DNA of 30,618 bases from Phoronis australis (Eukaryota > Phoronida > Phoronidae). The stretch spans positions 465,585-496,202 of the forward strand of contig NMRA01000163.1 in the NCBI GenBank assembly GCA_002633005.1, read 5' to 3'. The notes below the pieces were generated by a model. It was not told the origin of the DNA. It searched no databases and saw nothing but the letters and a program-made list of their open reading frames with translations. Positions 1-10,182 of the stretch are shown piece after piece. Position numbers and translations under genes: made by a program. How positions within the stretch are numbered: position 1 is the stretch's first letter; every line of letters begins with the position of its first letter.

Positions 1-89
1 GCCAATCTGTCAGTTACAATTGCCTGCCTTTCTTCATAACTCAAAATATTCTTGCCGTCACCTGCTGAATCATTACCAACGTTCGCCAT
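1..89 (-). CDS. N-terminal coding exon of an unrecognised protein (partial)
   Basis: Reading leftward from an ATG at 89-87, 29 codons are open to the window edge. The peptide begins MANVGNDSAGDGKN and continues into an acidic/polar segment around YEERQAIV. The start context is favourable (GAAG before ATGG, purine at -3 and G at +4). The same frame stays open upstream to a TAA near 156. A plausible splice acceptor (pyrimidine-rich tract ending CTATAG, AG = complement of 189-190) would put the start of this exon at 188, with a 99-nt 5' leader. The polar, glycine/aspartate-rich start looks like a soluble protein without a signal peptide. I do not recognise the family. The CpG-rich block and splice donor at 833-839 on the same strand could be its upstream untranslated exon. 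The call rests on the Kozak context, codon-like composition and splice context; a chance frame of this length is possible. Confidence 0.45.
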   Translation of the reverse strand, partial: MANVGNDSAGDGKNILSYEERQAIVTDRL

Positions 90-216
90 CTTCCAGGAAG
101 AGGACTGCTCCAGGCAATTATAATCATTTTCCAACAATTTCGCATTTTCATATTTTTAAATTCTTTTCATACTAAATCTTTAATTTCACTATAGATGAAG
201 TACAAAAGGTCCCAAG

Positions 217-224
<8 letters not shown>

Positions 225-254
<30 letters not shown>
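225..254. repeat. (CT)15 microsatellite
   Basis: An uninterrupted CT dinucleotide run, preceded by CTTT. On the minus strand it is a (GA)n tract just upstream of the proposed acceptor of the left-edge exon, so it would lie in that gene's first intron or promoter. It explains the serine/leucine run seen if the plus strand is translated. Confidence 0.97.
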
Positions 255-256
<2 letters not shown>

Positions 257-700
257 TGATCTGTTTTCATTAAGCACAACTCAATATTCTTCCGCCGCAG
301 TGCATTGCTTGCAGGGATACTCTCGACGAAAGAGAAGTAGCATTAGCACGGAATCGAATCTACAAGCTCTACAATATCAACTGAACACTGTATCGCTGAG
401 TCAAATTCCACGCGTTAATAGAAAAGACACCGGCCTTGATTTCAGCGAATGTCTGGTAGTCAGTGGCGAGAATTGGCGATTTGTAACAAAATCCTAAACC
501 CTAAAGAGTTTTCCATATTTTGTAACTCCGGTGAAAAGTCTCATGCAACAGTAATCCAAAATGCGTTTTTCGACAGTAAAATCGACAATGCCCTTTTAAA
601 GCAATGTGCAAATGATTGAAACTACTGAAATGGTTAGATAGACGGGGTTCGGCATTTTGCTGAAATGCCGCAAATTCGAGTCGATGTTTTACGCCATGGA
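255..700. other. Non-coding stretch between microsatellite and CpG-rich block
   Basis: No recognisable gene. A plus-strand frame of 100 codons (195-497) crosses the CT run and has no family resemblance. A short CCTAAACCCTAAA stretch near 493-507 looks superficially telomere-like, but it is only two imperfect units. This would be intron or promoter sequence of the left-edge gene if the gene model is right. Confidence 0.5.
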
Positions 701-759
701 CTAAACTCTAAACCGTCTAAATCTAATATAATTCGCTATATTGACGAGGTCCGGATGTT

Positions 760-1130
760 GGCTTCCTGGCGCCGGACAAAAAAAAACTCCGAAGCGGCCG
801 CGCTGACACCCGGCCCCATGCATCCGGCGCGTCCTTACCTGTCGTTCCCGTGACGGCAAAGGCCAGGTTTTTACCGAGTCGTGCCTTCAGACAGTCGATC
901 TCGATTCATAAGCGCTTCTTTCTTCAATACAGTCTCAGTATTCGGAGGTATTAATCCGCCGCTAACGTTTACCGTTTACAACTACTAGGTTGCGTATTCA
1001 ATTTTCGACGACGAGAGAATTCGAAGAAACGATGTAAACTTTAAGTACTTTTCGAAACGACTAGAGCGAATGCGTGGCTTCGGCATTTTACGCGCACCCG
1101 CTCGCCGCCGCCTACAAGTACTCCGTGTGA
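760..1130 (-). promoter_or_regulatory. CpG-rich block with splice donor; candidate promoter / 5' untranslated exon
   Basis: Base composition changes sharply here. Bases 770-860 and 1070-1115 are rich in CG dinucleotides (GGCGCCGG, GCGGCCGCGC, CGGCGCG, CTCGCCGCCGCC) in an otherwise A+T-rich window. On the minus strand the complement of 833-842 reads CGACAG followed by GTAAGG, a strong 5' splice site with the exon ending at 839. Joined to the acceptor at about 188 it would give an untranslated first exon for the left-edge gene. The transcription start cannot be placed. Alternatively the GC-rich patch could be part of an unrelated repeat. Confidence 0.35.
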
Positions 1131-1436
1131 AACGGCAAACCCTTTCACAAATTTCAAAACCACGACGACTAGACTGTGCAACTTCTTCAATTATTTTTTA
1201 CTTTAAATTAGGCGAAATAACTATAAAAGTAACAATATATTGTTGTTTTTTCTAGTTTTTGAATCACGTGACCATACATTTAAAAAAAATAGCGAAAACG
1301 AACGGTACATTGATACACTACCATGACCCTCAAGGAAGGCTTTGAGGATCTCCAGCTTGTATTCAGATATACATATACATGTACTTTAAAGACAGCGTTG
1401 TAAGAAAAGATCAAGCTTATATGTGTTGTAACGTTT
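1131..1436. other. Non-coding, nothing recognised
   Basis: A+T-rich sequence with short chance open frames only. It contains the first TACATGTA palindrome of the window at 1376-1383. Confidence 0.5.
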
Positions 1437-1494
1437 CCAAGTATTTTGCACCAAATTAAACGGCCTATTATCGCCTATACCAATACAGGGACAC
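1437..1494 (+). repeat. Dispersed direct repeat, copy 1
   Basis: About 58 bp sharing the core GTATTTTGCAC[C/T]AAATTAAA, then GGCC, a TCG-containing middle and CCAATAC...GACAC, with the copy at 1817-1878 in the same orientation. The two are roughly three-quarters identical by eye over their length and nearly identical over the first 25 bp. No gene lies between them. They could be the ends of an old element or two copies of an interspersed repeat. Confidence 0.7.
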
Positions 1495-1816
1495 ACACTC
1501 GACAGCCGCCCGTAGGCCTATTGGAATCGCGCAGCTTCAAAAAGACATGAATGCAAAGTTCCTAACATTAAAGTTTTTGCATCAAGCAAATTACTCCTTA
1601 TAATAAACATTGTGAAATTGCTGATAACAATTCAGACGAAGCGTTTTGTTTTTCCGGTTGTTCCGAAGGCCCCAGTCACACTCCTGTAGATTCCCATACG
1701 GGCCACTTATTAGAATATGTGCTAAATAATTGAATAAAAAATTCTAAAGGTAATGATTTTGATCAATTTTATATTAACTGATATGAAATGAAAAATTAGT
1801 GTGTTTCCTTGATTTT
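1495..1816. other. Non-coding spacer between the two direct repeats
   Basis: About 320 bp without convincing coding potential or internal repeats. If the flanking direct repeats are the ends of an old mobile element, this is its interior. Confidence 0.4.
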
Positions 1817-1878
1817 CCACGTATTTTGCACTAAATTAAATGGCCAGTCGTCGGCGATTCCAATACTGTGGAGACACG
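1817..1878 (+). repeat. Dispersed direct repeat, copy 2
   Basis: Second copy of the repeat at 1437-1494, same orientation, starting CCACGTATTTTGCACT and ending around GGAGACAC. It is about 380 bp downstream of the first. Confidence 0.7.
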
Positions 1879-2876
1879 GTGAAAGCCAAATTCGCGGTAA
1901 CGATGATGTCATAGACTTCGATTGGTGCGAGCGCCGTCTTAAGTTTTTTGTTTGGCGCTGAATGGGGTTCGTGATGGGGCTACTGTATAGTCGAAAGCCT
2001 ACTTAATTAACGACTGAGGTATGCTATGACACAGTATTTTGATGTTTTTCATCAATAAATGTATTTCAGATGTAAAAATAGTCATTTTGGCACCATACTT
2101 GGCCTTTAAGTAAGTTAAAATCTACAGTTTTTATATATTTGTCTAAATACGCAGACTGGTCAATAAGGCCTTACATAACGTCAAGGTTATATCATTGACT
2201 AAAGTACATGGTTCGCCAGCTCCCTATATTTTCAATGGGCGAAATCTGTGATCTTTCGTATAAGCCGTGACGTCATTATTCACTAGCGACACCAGGCAGA
2301 TATAGCACGCAATACTTCGGCAACTTCGTCGTATGCTAATCATGGTCATTTTGTCGGGATTTGGATCGGCATTTTTGCCCAACTCACATCCGTGTTTAAT
2401 AAATTGAACGCTTTGTCAGAATAAATATGGATTAAGTAATTAGTAAGAATAGATGCAATTTAAGTTGCCCAAAATTTGTGCATATGTACTTTTAATCATA
2501 GGGTCAGACTTGCTGACTTGTACTTTAACGTCAAAATCTATTTTTAGATGGTGTTTACAACTTTGGGTTCTAGTGGCGTCAAAGTACTCTAGAGATTCTA
2601 GAAAATTCTGAGAACAAATTGTAACAGCCAATGATATGGTTGGATGTGATCATGTGGTTTTTATTAATCAATCACTAAATAAGTAGAATACTATAATATG
2701 GGCTTAAGTCAAAAGGAAATTCAGATGAGCTATAGTAGTTGAAGAAAAGAATAAAGACATGCTACAGTGTACATAGGAAATTGTGCAACAGAGCCATCTC
2801 GTGGAAGATTCTAGAAAGGATCTTGGCAAGAGCAAGGGTTAACGAACAGGAAGTTAACTAAGAGCTTGTCACTTGC
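1879..2876. other. Non-coding; contains one palindromic CRE-type site
   Basis: No gene is recognisable. A perfect TGACGTCA octamer (CREB/ATF-type site) lies at 2268-2275, with no promoter context around it. The minus frame 2440-2631 has no family resemblance. From about 2640 onward the sequence (AATAAAG, CATCTCGTGGAAG, TTCTAGAA) has the feel of a retroelement LTR or other interspersed repeat, but no boundaries or target duplication can be fixed. Confidence 0.45.
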
Positions 2877-3002
2877 ATCGTGGGTATTAAGATACTACCT
2901 GAAGTGTTGCGTCACCAGCCAGAGACTGTGACCAGCAAGAAGAATCGTGGGTAGAAGAAACTGCCTGCAAGTGTTGCATCACCAGAGACGGTGACCAGCA
3001 AG
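2877..3002 (+). repeat. Two-copy tandem duplication of about 60 bp
   Basis: Copy 1 (2877-2939) and copy 2 (2944-3002) both begin ATCGTGGGTA, share GAAACTGCC/GATACTACC followed by TG[A/C]AAGTGTTGC, and end GACCAGCAAG. Copy 2 lacks a few bases in the CACCAGCC segment. The flanking 2.64-3.25 kb includes a TGGTTGATTGATTGAGG stretch and GAGGGCGCTAGTG, so the duplication may sit inside a degenerate LTR-like repeat. Confidence 0.75.
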
Positions 3003-5155
3003 TAAACTGTCACAATACAGTGTGTGTAGTTCGAAGATTCACCAACAGGACAGACCTCCAACAAGTGGAGAGTCCTAGCTTGGATAGCAGATAAGACATT
3101 TGATTATCTTGGTTGATTGATTGAGGTAATCTTTAAAGAGGGCGCTAGTGTAGTTACTCTTCCTTGTAGTTGATTACTTAATCAACAACAGGTTTCACTT
3201 GTCTAATTAGGGATTATCGTATAATAAATTAATTTCTGGATTTGATTAATCACTTTCCATCTACGCACAATCTCAAAGAATAGCTACATTTTAAACAAAC
3301 CCACCGTCAATCGTCTGACACGCTCCTAAAACGTTAACTTAATACAGCTCATATCAATACTCCTGAAATAACCACCAGGCCTACTAAAAAATCTCGCACT
3401 TCAACAGCAGTTTACTTAACATTTCATTTTAAGCTCGAATGCACGCCGGTGCCGCTCAAAATTTTTAGACTCTACTGTTGGAAGACTTTGAACAACGTTT
3501 CAATGCCGAAATTATTTTTTCGTTGTTCTAGAAAGAAAAATAGATGGAAGAATTTCCCGTCACAATACACTAACGGGAGGCTGAGCTTGCTATGTTTAGA
3601 GATTGGCGCCTCCTCTAGGATACTTTGCAAGAAAATGTCGGAGTTGCGAATCTGTTATCTATAACCTATGGTTATATATAACCCTCGAAAAATATTCAAA
3701 TTTGGCAAACTTCGAATTATTGCATCTCAAAAATGGCTGATTCGATTCATACTAAACTTTCAGATACCATGATTTATGCACTGTTCTCTAAAATGCTCTT
3801 AGAATTTTTTTTAAAAGATTCCAATTTTGCATGAAGGGCTATCAAATATAGTATTTCATGATTTTTATGAAAAGCTCAAAAATTGCATGCATGTAAGACG
3901 AAAACAAAATGGCACTTTAGAAAACTGTAACAGAGTTTTGAGATTTCATCTTGAACATTTACTTCGAACGAAATTTGGTCATGTTACTTATGCTGTTGTT
4001 TTAGTAAGAATGTACCTTTTTTGCTAAATTTTGTTAAAAAGAAATGGTCACGTGATCGCCTCAGTATAAAGTGAAAAATCATATTTTACAGGCATTCTAC
4101 TTTCAGAAAATAGTTATTTTGACTGAGCTAAAATCTATAATTTTGTGGATATTTGGATAAAAACACCGACAAGTGGATAAGATCATACCTAACCCAATTC
4201 ATACGGTTGTATTTCAGCAGTGTTTAATCCCCTTCGCTGATACACTGACGTCGTTGTTTTGATCTCGTGTTTGAATAGTTTATTCTACCTTGCATGCTAA
4301 GATCAAATAAGTTAGTCACTAAGTAGAGAGGTTCTTCGTATTACTCCTTTATGGAAAGCAATATTTTAAAGTTCAGTAAATCATTAATCTTTTAACAAGG
4401 GTTCGCAGCACATTAATTTTGCAGTGGTTCGTGTACTTTTCTTGTATATCAAAGTGGATTTTTGTAATCAGAGTAATCTGGATCATAGTTGGGCGTTCGT
4501 CCGATTTTTAGCTTTTTAATTAATTATCTGTTTCAATAAATGGTAAATACAGAGTTTAATTTATTCAAATGAAAATTCTTGGCATACTCTCGAATGAAGA
4601 GAAGAAGTTACGGAATTTTAAATGCCTCAACGTTATCTGCTATGACAAGGTGGGAAATGTTGAAACCCATAAGCAAAAACATTCAGACAAGTCTGACATC
4701 TAAATCAGCTGCCTGCATGTTTGATAAATACATGTCTTGCAGACTCTAAGCCTATACAAAAAAATTACCGAAGTTATCCTTGAGAAAGATTTACTAATCA
4801 AATATAATCCATTACAAAATCCTTATTTGTTTGTAAAATACCATTCCACGAGGTAGCAGTTTTGTTTTCTTGTTTGTTTGCAGATTTACCACATCAATTA
4901 AGATTCACATTTCGTATCTACATCTTGCCTTGGTCGAGACTGAGAGTGACAGCCATTCGCTGAAAACCATAAAAATATTGTAGTCAAATTTCCACTGTCC
5001 TCAGTCAAAACTTGCTGGTGTGAAAATACAGTATGACAAGCTGTGGAATGTACTTTCTGTGGTCATGTGATGCGCTTAATTTAGGGTAATAAATAGAATA
5101 AAGTCAATCGTGGTCTGTTAGGTGCGATTAGAAAAGCCATACATGTACAATGCTT
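3003..5155. other. Non-coding, A+T-rich; one 14-bp perfect palindrome
   Basis: Two kilobases without a supported gene. The plus-strand frames at 3449-3664 and 3827-4027 look like chance. GGTTATATATAACC at 3670-3683 is a perfect 14-bp palindrome, preceded by an overlapping ATAACC-TAT-GGTTAT stem. A TACATGTA motif lies at 5140-5147, at the right edge. Confidence 0.5.
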
Positions 5156-5575
5156 CAATTAGACGGATTCAAACCATGATTAATTTACTTCTGCAAATTC
5201 GCCGACACGCAAGATTAATTTGAAGGCAATAAATCGTAATTGGACCCGTTTGTAAGCAGTAAGAATAAAAACACCTTTCGTGGCACGAACATTTAATTAG
5301 GAATACGTTGCGCCCTTCAGCTGTCGGACGTATTCACAATGATAGCAAACGTTTGCAATGAGGACTGCCTTGACCTGCGTGGTTATTTGGTCATAGCAAG
5401 AAGTTAATTGCGCCCACTTCTGAAGTTACAGGACAGATAATTTACTCGTGATTAGAACAATAATGATGACACTAATGTATAGGACGTAATTGGTTTGAGT
5501 GGTGGCCCTAATTGGTTCATGCTATGGTCGTTATGACTAATACACACGATGCAAGCTGATTATGTTGCTTAATTG
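5156..5575. promoter_or_regulatory. Cluster of TAATT homeodomain-type cores (possible enhancer)
   Basis: Nine TAATT/AATTA cores occur in 420 bp: 5156 (CAATTA), 5179, 5215, 5238 (TAATTG), 5293 (TTAATTAG), 5404 (TTAATTG), 5488, 5510 and 5570. TAATTG/TAATTA is the classical Antp/Q50-class homeodomain core. The density is about fourfold what I estimate for this base composition. There is no nearby promoter, and simple A+T richness could contribute. Confidence 0.25.
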
Positions 5576-6446
5576 TTTTCTTGGCAAACGTGAATAAGGA
5601 TTTTTGTACTAACTTTGCAATAAAAAGCTAAGATAGATTTTTAATTTTTGATAGTGGTTCATTCTTAATACACTCTTTAAAAAGATACTAAACGTGATTT
5701 GCTTTATTGACAGATTTTAACAACGACTCTCTTTCTAGCTCACAGATATACACAGTGCTTTGAAACCCCCGTCAGCTCTTAAAAGTTTGGAACACGGTTG
5801 AAACTCTTTTCAAAGCCTGATGCCGATAAGCGTGACTTACGCTTTAGGTGAGTTACACGGTAACTGCTGAGAAAGACTACGTACCAAAACGCCTGGTTTG
5901 GCTGAAGATTGCGTACATCACACCAATAGTGCGTTAGAGGGCGGAACGAGGTGCGGGATGAAAGCACCAAAACAGGGATTAGTATCAATTTAACAAGAAT
6001 TGTCCGCCAAGGCTCTACAACGACGGCTACCAGAAATGACAAAAATGTCATTGCTGTGAAATTTCTGCTACATTCCAATAGGTCACTTCTGGCACACATA
6101 AATATTGTGTCAATGGGAGGACGCCAAATGATGCAAACAAAATAATGCGCTTTAGAAGCCTGAAAACCACATCTCCTACATAGCCCAAGCAATGGTCCTA
6201 TGGCTCTCATACGCAAAATAGATTAGCTAGTTGTTCGCTTATGTAGGATCTCCCATGCGCAAGGGCGCATGGTTGGTAGTGTGATTTCAGACCTGTAGAA
6301 GGACTTTGATACAGTGCCCCATCATTACCGTCTGCTCTCCAAGCCCGGGTGGCGGCAAGTTGATTGCAAGAGAAAGAGTTTGTACATTAGGAATCTCTTG
6401 CGCTGACAGGATAAACACGCAAGCAACTAGCGAGTTGCTCGACACA
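5576..6446. other. Non-coding; contains an unsupported 145-codon minus frame
   Basis: The minus-strand frame 6216-5779 is the second longest in the window and encodes a hydrophobic run (AMTFLSFLVAVVVEP). It shows no recognisable motif, and no convincing splice sites bound it. A shorter open frame overlaps it on the other strand. I treat it as chance rather than a gene. Confidence 0.4.
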
Positions 6447-6451
6447 GGTTT

Positions 6452-6592
6452 CAGGGGCGGATCCAGGATTTTGAGTTAAGGGGGGGGGGGCAGGGCAGAG
6501 TATTGGCCGGGATTTTGTCCGTCAGACTAATGGAATCTGGGAGAATTTTAGGGGGGCCATGGCCTCCTTGCCCCCCTCTAAATCCGCCACTG
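6452..6592. mobile_element. Short MITE with CAG[G/T]GGCGGAT termini (hAT-like ends)
   Basis: The left end reads CAGGGGCGGATCCAGGATTT. The right end, read from the other strand, is CAGTGGCGGATTTAGAGGGG, so the outer 11 bases match at 10 positions. The interior holds a (G)10 run (6481-6490) and another G-rich stretch, giving the typical G-rich subterminal/C-rich complement of this MITE type. The element is 141 bp and has no coding capacity. GGTTT is found directly outside both ends (6447-6451 and 6593-6597), the probable target-site duplication. CAGNGGCGGAT ends are commonly associated with hAT non-autonomous elements, but hAT normally duplicates 8 bp and only 5 match here. The family assignment is therefore tentative while the element boundaries are good. 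Confidence 0.8.
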
Positions 6593-9500
6593 GGTTTGAT
6601 GGCGCCGTAACGGATTGACTTGAGCCAGTTGCTATCCATGGGATTGGCTGAACGTGTTGGTCGTATACCAACACGCCTGTTAAGCGTTCGAGTTTCAAAG
6701 CTAAAAAACGAACAATAAGTAAATCAAACGACCAATATGACTGTTTTTAAAATCAAAAAGTATACCGTAGCCGTCTTTGAATTTTTAAAATCAATGCACC
6801 TCTTATAGAAGAAATTATGGAATAGGTTTTCTTCAGCATCGCAGCTGAGCGGCAGCTAAGCTACGGTTAGGACGGGTTAGTCACAGTCTGGCTTAGGTTC
6901 GTTTGGGGTAACAAACCCCAAATATTAGCGTAGGAGTTGTCTCATGTAACAAGAACTGAACTCGCCCGGCGCCAATCCCGCCAAGTTAGTCAAGAGCTCA
7001 TCCGACAAAGACTTCACGGGTCGGATCGTCAGGTTCCACAGGCTATCAGTTCGAACCGCAATACACTGATCAAGAAATACTAGAGAGGCGCCGTGAACAT
7101 GCCGCTAGGCAACGGAACGTGTGGATAGTTCTTTGATAAGTCGGAATTCGTCAGAGAAATCACTGTCCGCAAAATGTCGGCCACAGACACGAAGATCAGT
7201 GTTTCACGGCCTCATACTTTATTAACAGCATATCTTTCATTCTTCACTACCGCGAGCCACTTCCTAAGCATTTCGGGCTCTCGAGGAAGTCGAAAAAACC
7301 ATATACCCGCGTTCTTCGCAGCTTCATAGTTCGGACAAGTGGGAACAGATGCACTGCAATATAGCGGCATTTACTCTGCAGACGAACCACTGACGTCGCT
7401 GCGTCGCTTCTCACCTTCCTCACAGGTTAACGCGACACCTCTCGGCAAGGTGAGGTCGACCGTTTATGAAGCGATGTGGATATACATGTAGAACGATTAA
7501 GACGGTTAAAAAGACTAATTAAATCGGGTGGCATTCTCCTTTAAGGGGCTATCTCGAACAAGCGCCACCTGGAGATTTTTTTCTTCTTCAATAATTACAA
7601 AATAGTTTGTATGTAATCACAGATGTGTCAGAAACATGGCAATGAAAGCTCCTTTTACTCAATAATATAAAGGTTTCACAAAGCGACTCGTGAACGTGAA
7701 TTTTTCAAGCATTAACAATATCGCGTCACGCATGCCCTTGTTGGCTGTGATGTAATCCCGATAGTGTTTGAGTATTTTACGTGAATACACAGATTTGTAA
7801 ACACGAAACCTGTGGCCCTTTTTAATTCTTATTTTGTTATACATAGAAAAGGTTTATTTATTTTGATAGAGTTCTCAACCTTTCTTCTTTGCTTCAGTAT
7901 AAAATGAACACGATTCGTCAATATATGTTCTTGAAATTTAGTTGCACGAAAGCGGTTTTTCCAAAATCCTCATTCTGTCGGGGTTCGCTGAATATCAACA
8001 AACTAGAATTTTAACAGATATGATTTTGTGATGTCAAATTTTATATTAGACTATTGCCTAAATACTTACCATTTTAATTACAAATCGTTTATAACTTTTT
8101 TATTCAGATGTTCTTAATAATTTGAATTGCATCAATCCAACATGAAATGTGTGCACTTTAGGCCAAAACCGGGTTCGGTATCCTTTTAACAAAATAGAAA
8201 AGAATTTAGATTCATTGACTTGACTTTTTTTAAAGGAAAATGTGTTATTTAAATATTGTGTCTAGACTAAATGAAAGAGGAGGTCGTCGCTATGTATTCA
8301 AGTGTAAATTGTCGATATACATTCGAAACAGTTGTATTATGCATTCTAAATACAGATGTAGAGAATGTTTATCTTTATTTTCGTTTTCATTTTAACTTTT
8401 TCCCTCAGGATTCTCATAACTCAAACAGTCGATAAATAACTCCAAAAGAAATGAAAACTCCTGCCGTTGGTGACTAATTAAACATTTCTGAAGTCGGTGA
8501 ACCAGTTGCAAATGAGCAAAACTCCGGAACAGGTATGCCTAAAACAGGAACAGAGATACACGTCATTGCAGTCTAACACCTGTTTGGCTAATTCACGTCA
8601 ACATTTTTCATTAAACCTACACTGTACCATTTTTCTGCAGTCAGTCGAAAAACCTCTCACTGAAGAATCCATGTCTTGCGCGTTTATGATATAAGTTGCA
8701 GTCGTTAAAACGCTGTTTTGAAAAGAACTGCAAGTAAAACACGTAAGTTGAAAATTTTAAAATATTCGACCTGGAGTATAAGTTTACTTTATTGGTCTTT
8801 CTTCCAGAACAGTGTGTACCTTCTCAATTTCTAAGATTGCGATTGGCTAAAGAGTCAGCAACACTGCGCCACTTGCTAAATAATGTTACATTAGGAGAGC
8901 ATACAAACATTTTTAAAAAAAATGTGCATAGAACATGAAAAGGTGACTAAATTGCATTTAATGGCGATTTCAAACCGTAGCTAGTCCAACTTCTTTGAGC
9001 GCATGCGCGCATTTTTTGCTAGGGGCAGAGAATGGATGAAAAATTTTTTATTTCGTCTGAATTTCAGTTATAGTGAATCTGACGATTTTTCTAAAAGTTT
9101 TTGTAATATTCAAGGCGATTAACTCTCACGTTAGCATCCCCAAGAAATAGATTCGCCACGATATGTTTAAGATATATTTTTACGATTTTTCGTGTCCCAT
9201 GCTTCTTTCAAGTGGGAGCTTTCACATATCAAATGCTTGAAGACACAGTCATACAGGATGGTCACAGGATGAATACACTGGAGCTACATGTAAGCCAATC
9301 GCCGATACCTACAACGGATGCCGACTTTTAATGCAAATGCAATTGAACTGGCATGCCAGCTGTAGGCATGAGTGTCGACTGTGTGTTTTTAACGTTAAAA
9401 TCCATGGATCCAACTATTGCGTCTTGGTGCCCGGTATTGTCCACTAACAGCACGGCTTTGCACATTCAGTGTTTTGCATGAGTGTCATACAAACGTATTT

Positions 9501-10057
9501 TTATCACGGAGAATTAAACTGAAACAACATCAGTTACTGGATGTAATTATTTGCAACGAAAGTGAGTAATAATTACTCGCAGTCCTTCTAAAGAATTGAC
9601 ACCTCGACTTGACGATGGTTTCATTCAACTTCACGAGAAGTGCGGATATAATTTACAATAACTGTAATGAAGTTGTCGAGTGCTGTCACGTCAGCAGTTC
9701 CTAAGAGGATCAAGTCATGCCTTTCACCAGCATTACGCATATCGCACAGATAAGATGCTCAGCCGATGTAGAGAACATATTTTCAGAAGTTGTTCGGTTG
9801 GCGATTAGCGCGGTCTCAAAGTTGAAGCTGGAATCAACAATAGTGACATCCGGCACACGACCGTCGAACGTGTAGGCACCCGGCTTGCGTCGAGGTGTTA
9901 GCTGCTATTGTGTGACTTGATATTTTTGCGCAGAAACGTCCTGTGAGAATGCAGACTTGTCCCAAACTTTGTATCACTGCAAAATAGTAGCACCTAAGTG
10001 GATGCCTTTTTTCTTTCCACAGGAAAGCTTGACGCTCGTGAACATGGTGTCAACTTA
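6593..10057. other. Long non-coding interval, few structures
   Basis: No supported gene in 3.4 kb. A short stem-loop TTTGGGGT-AACAA-ACCCCAAA lies at 6902-6922. Bases 6930-7460 are somewhat richer in CG but hold no coherent frame. The minus frame 7844-7659 (basic, IRIKKGHRFRVYK start) and plus frame 8497-8694 resemble nothing I recognise. TACATGTA palindromes lie at 7483 and 9285. Confidence 0.5.
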
Positions 10058-10182
10058 AGTGGGTACTTTTGCTCACTCAGGTGTCGTCTAGGGTGGGTAT
10101 TGTGTCCCCAGGTATCGTCGGGTGGGTATTTTGCCCTGTCATGTACCGTCTTGGGTGGGTCTTTCGACTTACTGGTTTCGTC
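10058..10182 (+). repeat. Four-unit degenerate minisatellite, GGGTGGGTATT...GTCGTCT
   Basis: Units at 10058-10090, 10091-10119, 10120-10152 and 10153-10182 each start [A/G]GTGGGT[A/C][C/T]T and end with a TCGTC or CCGTC core. Unit length varies from 29 to 33 bp. The array lies inside overlapping long frames on both strands (plus 9998-10399, minus 10434-9994). Variable unit length that is not a multiple of three argues that neither frame is under coding constraint across the array. Confidence 0.75.

Noticed and set aside
493-507. Telomere-like CCTAAACCCTAAA
   Set aside because: Only two imperfect units; no array.
5779-6216. 145-codon minus-strand frame with a hydrophobic run
   Set aside because: No motif, splice context or homology recognised, and a shorter open frame overlaps it on the other strand.
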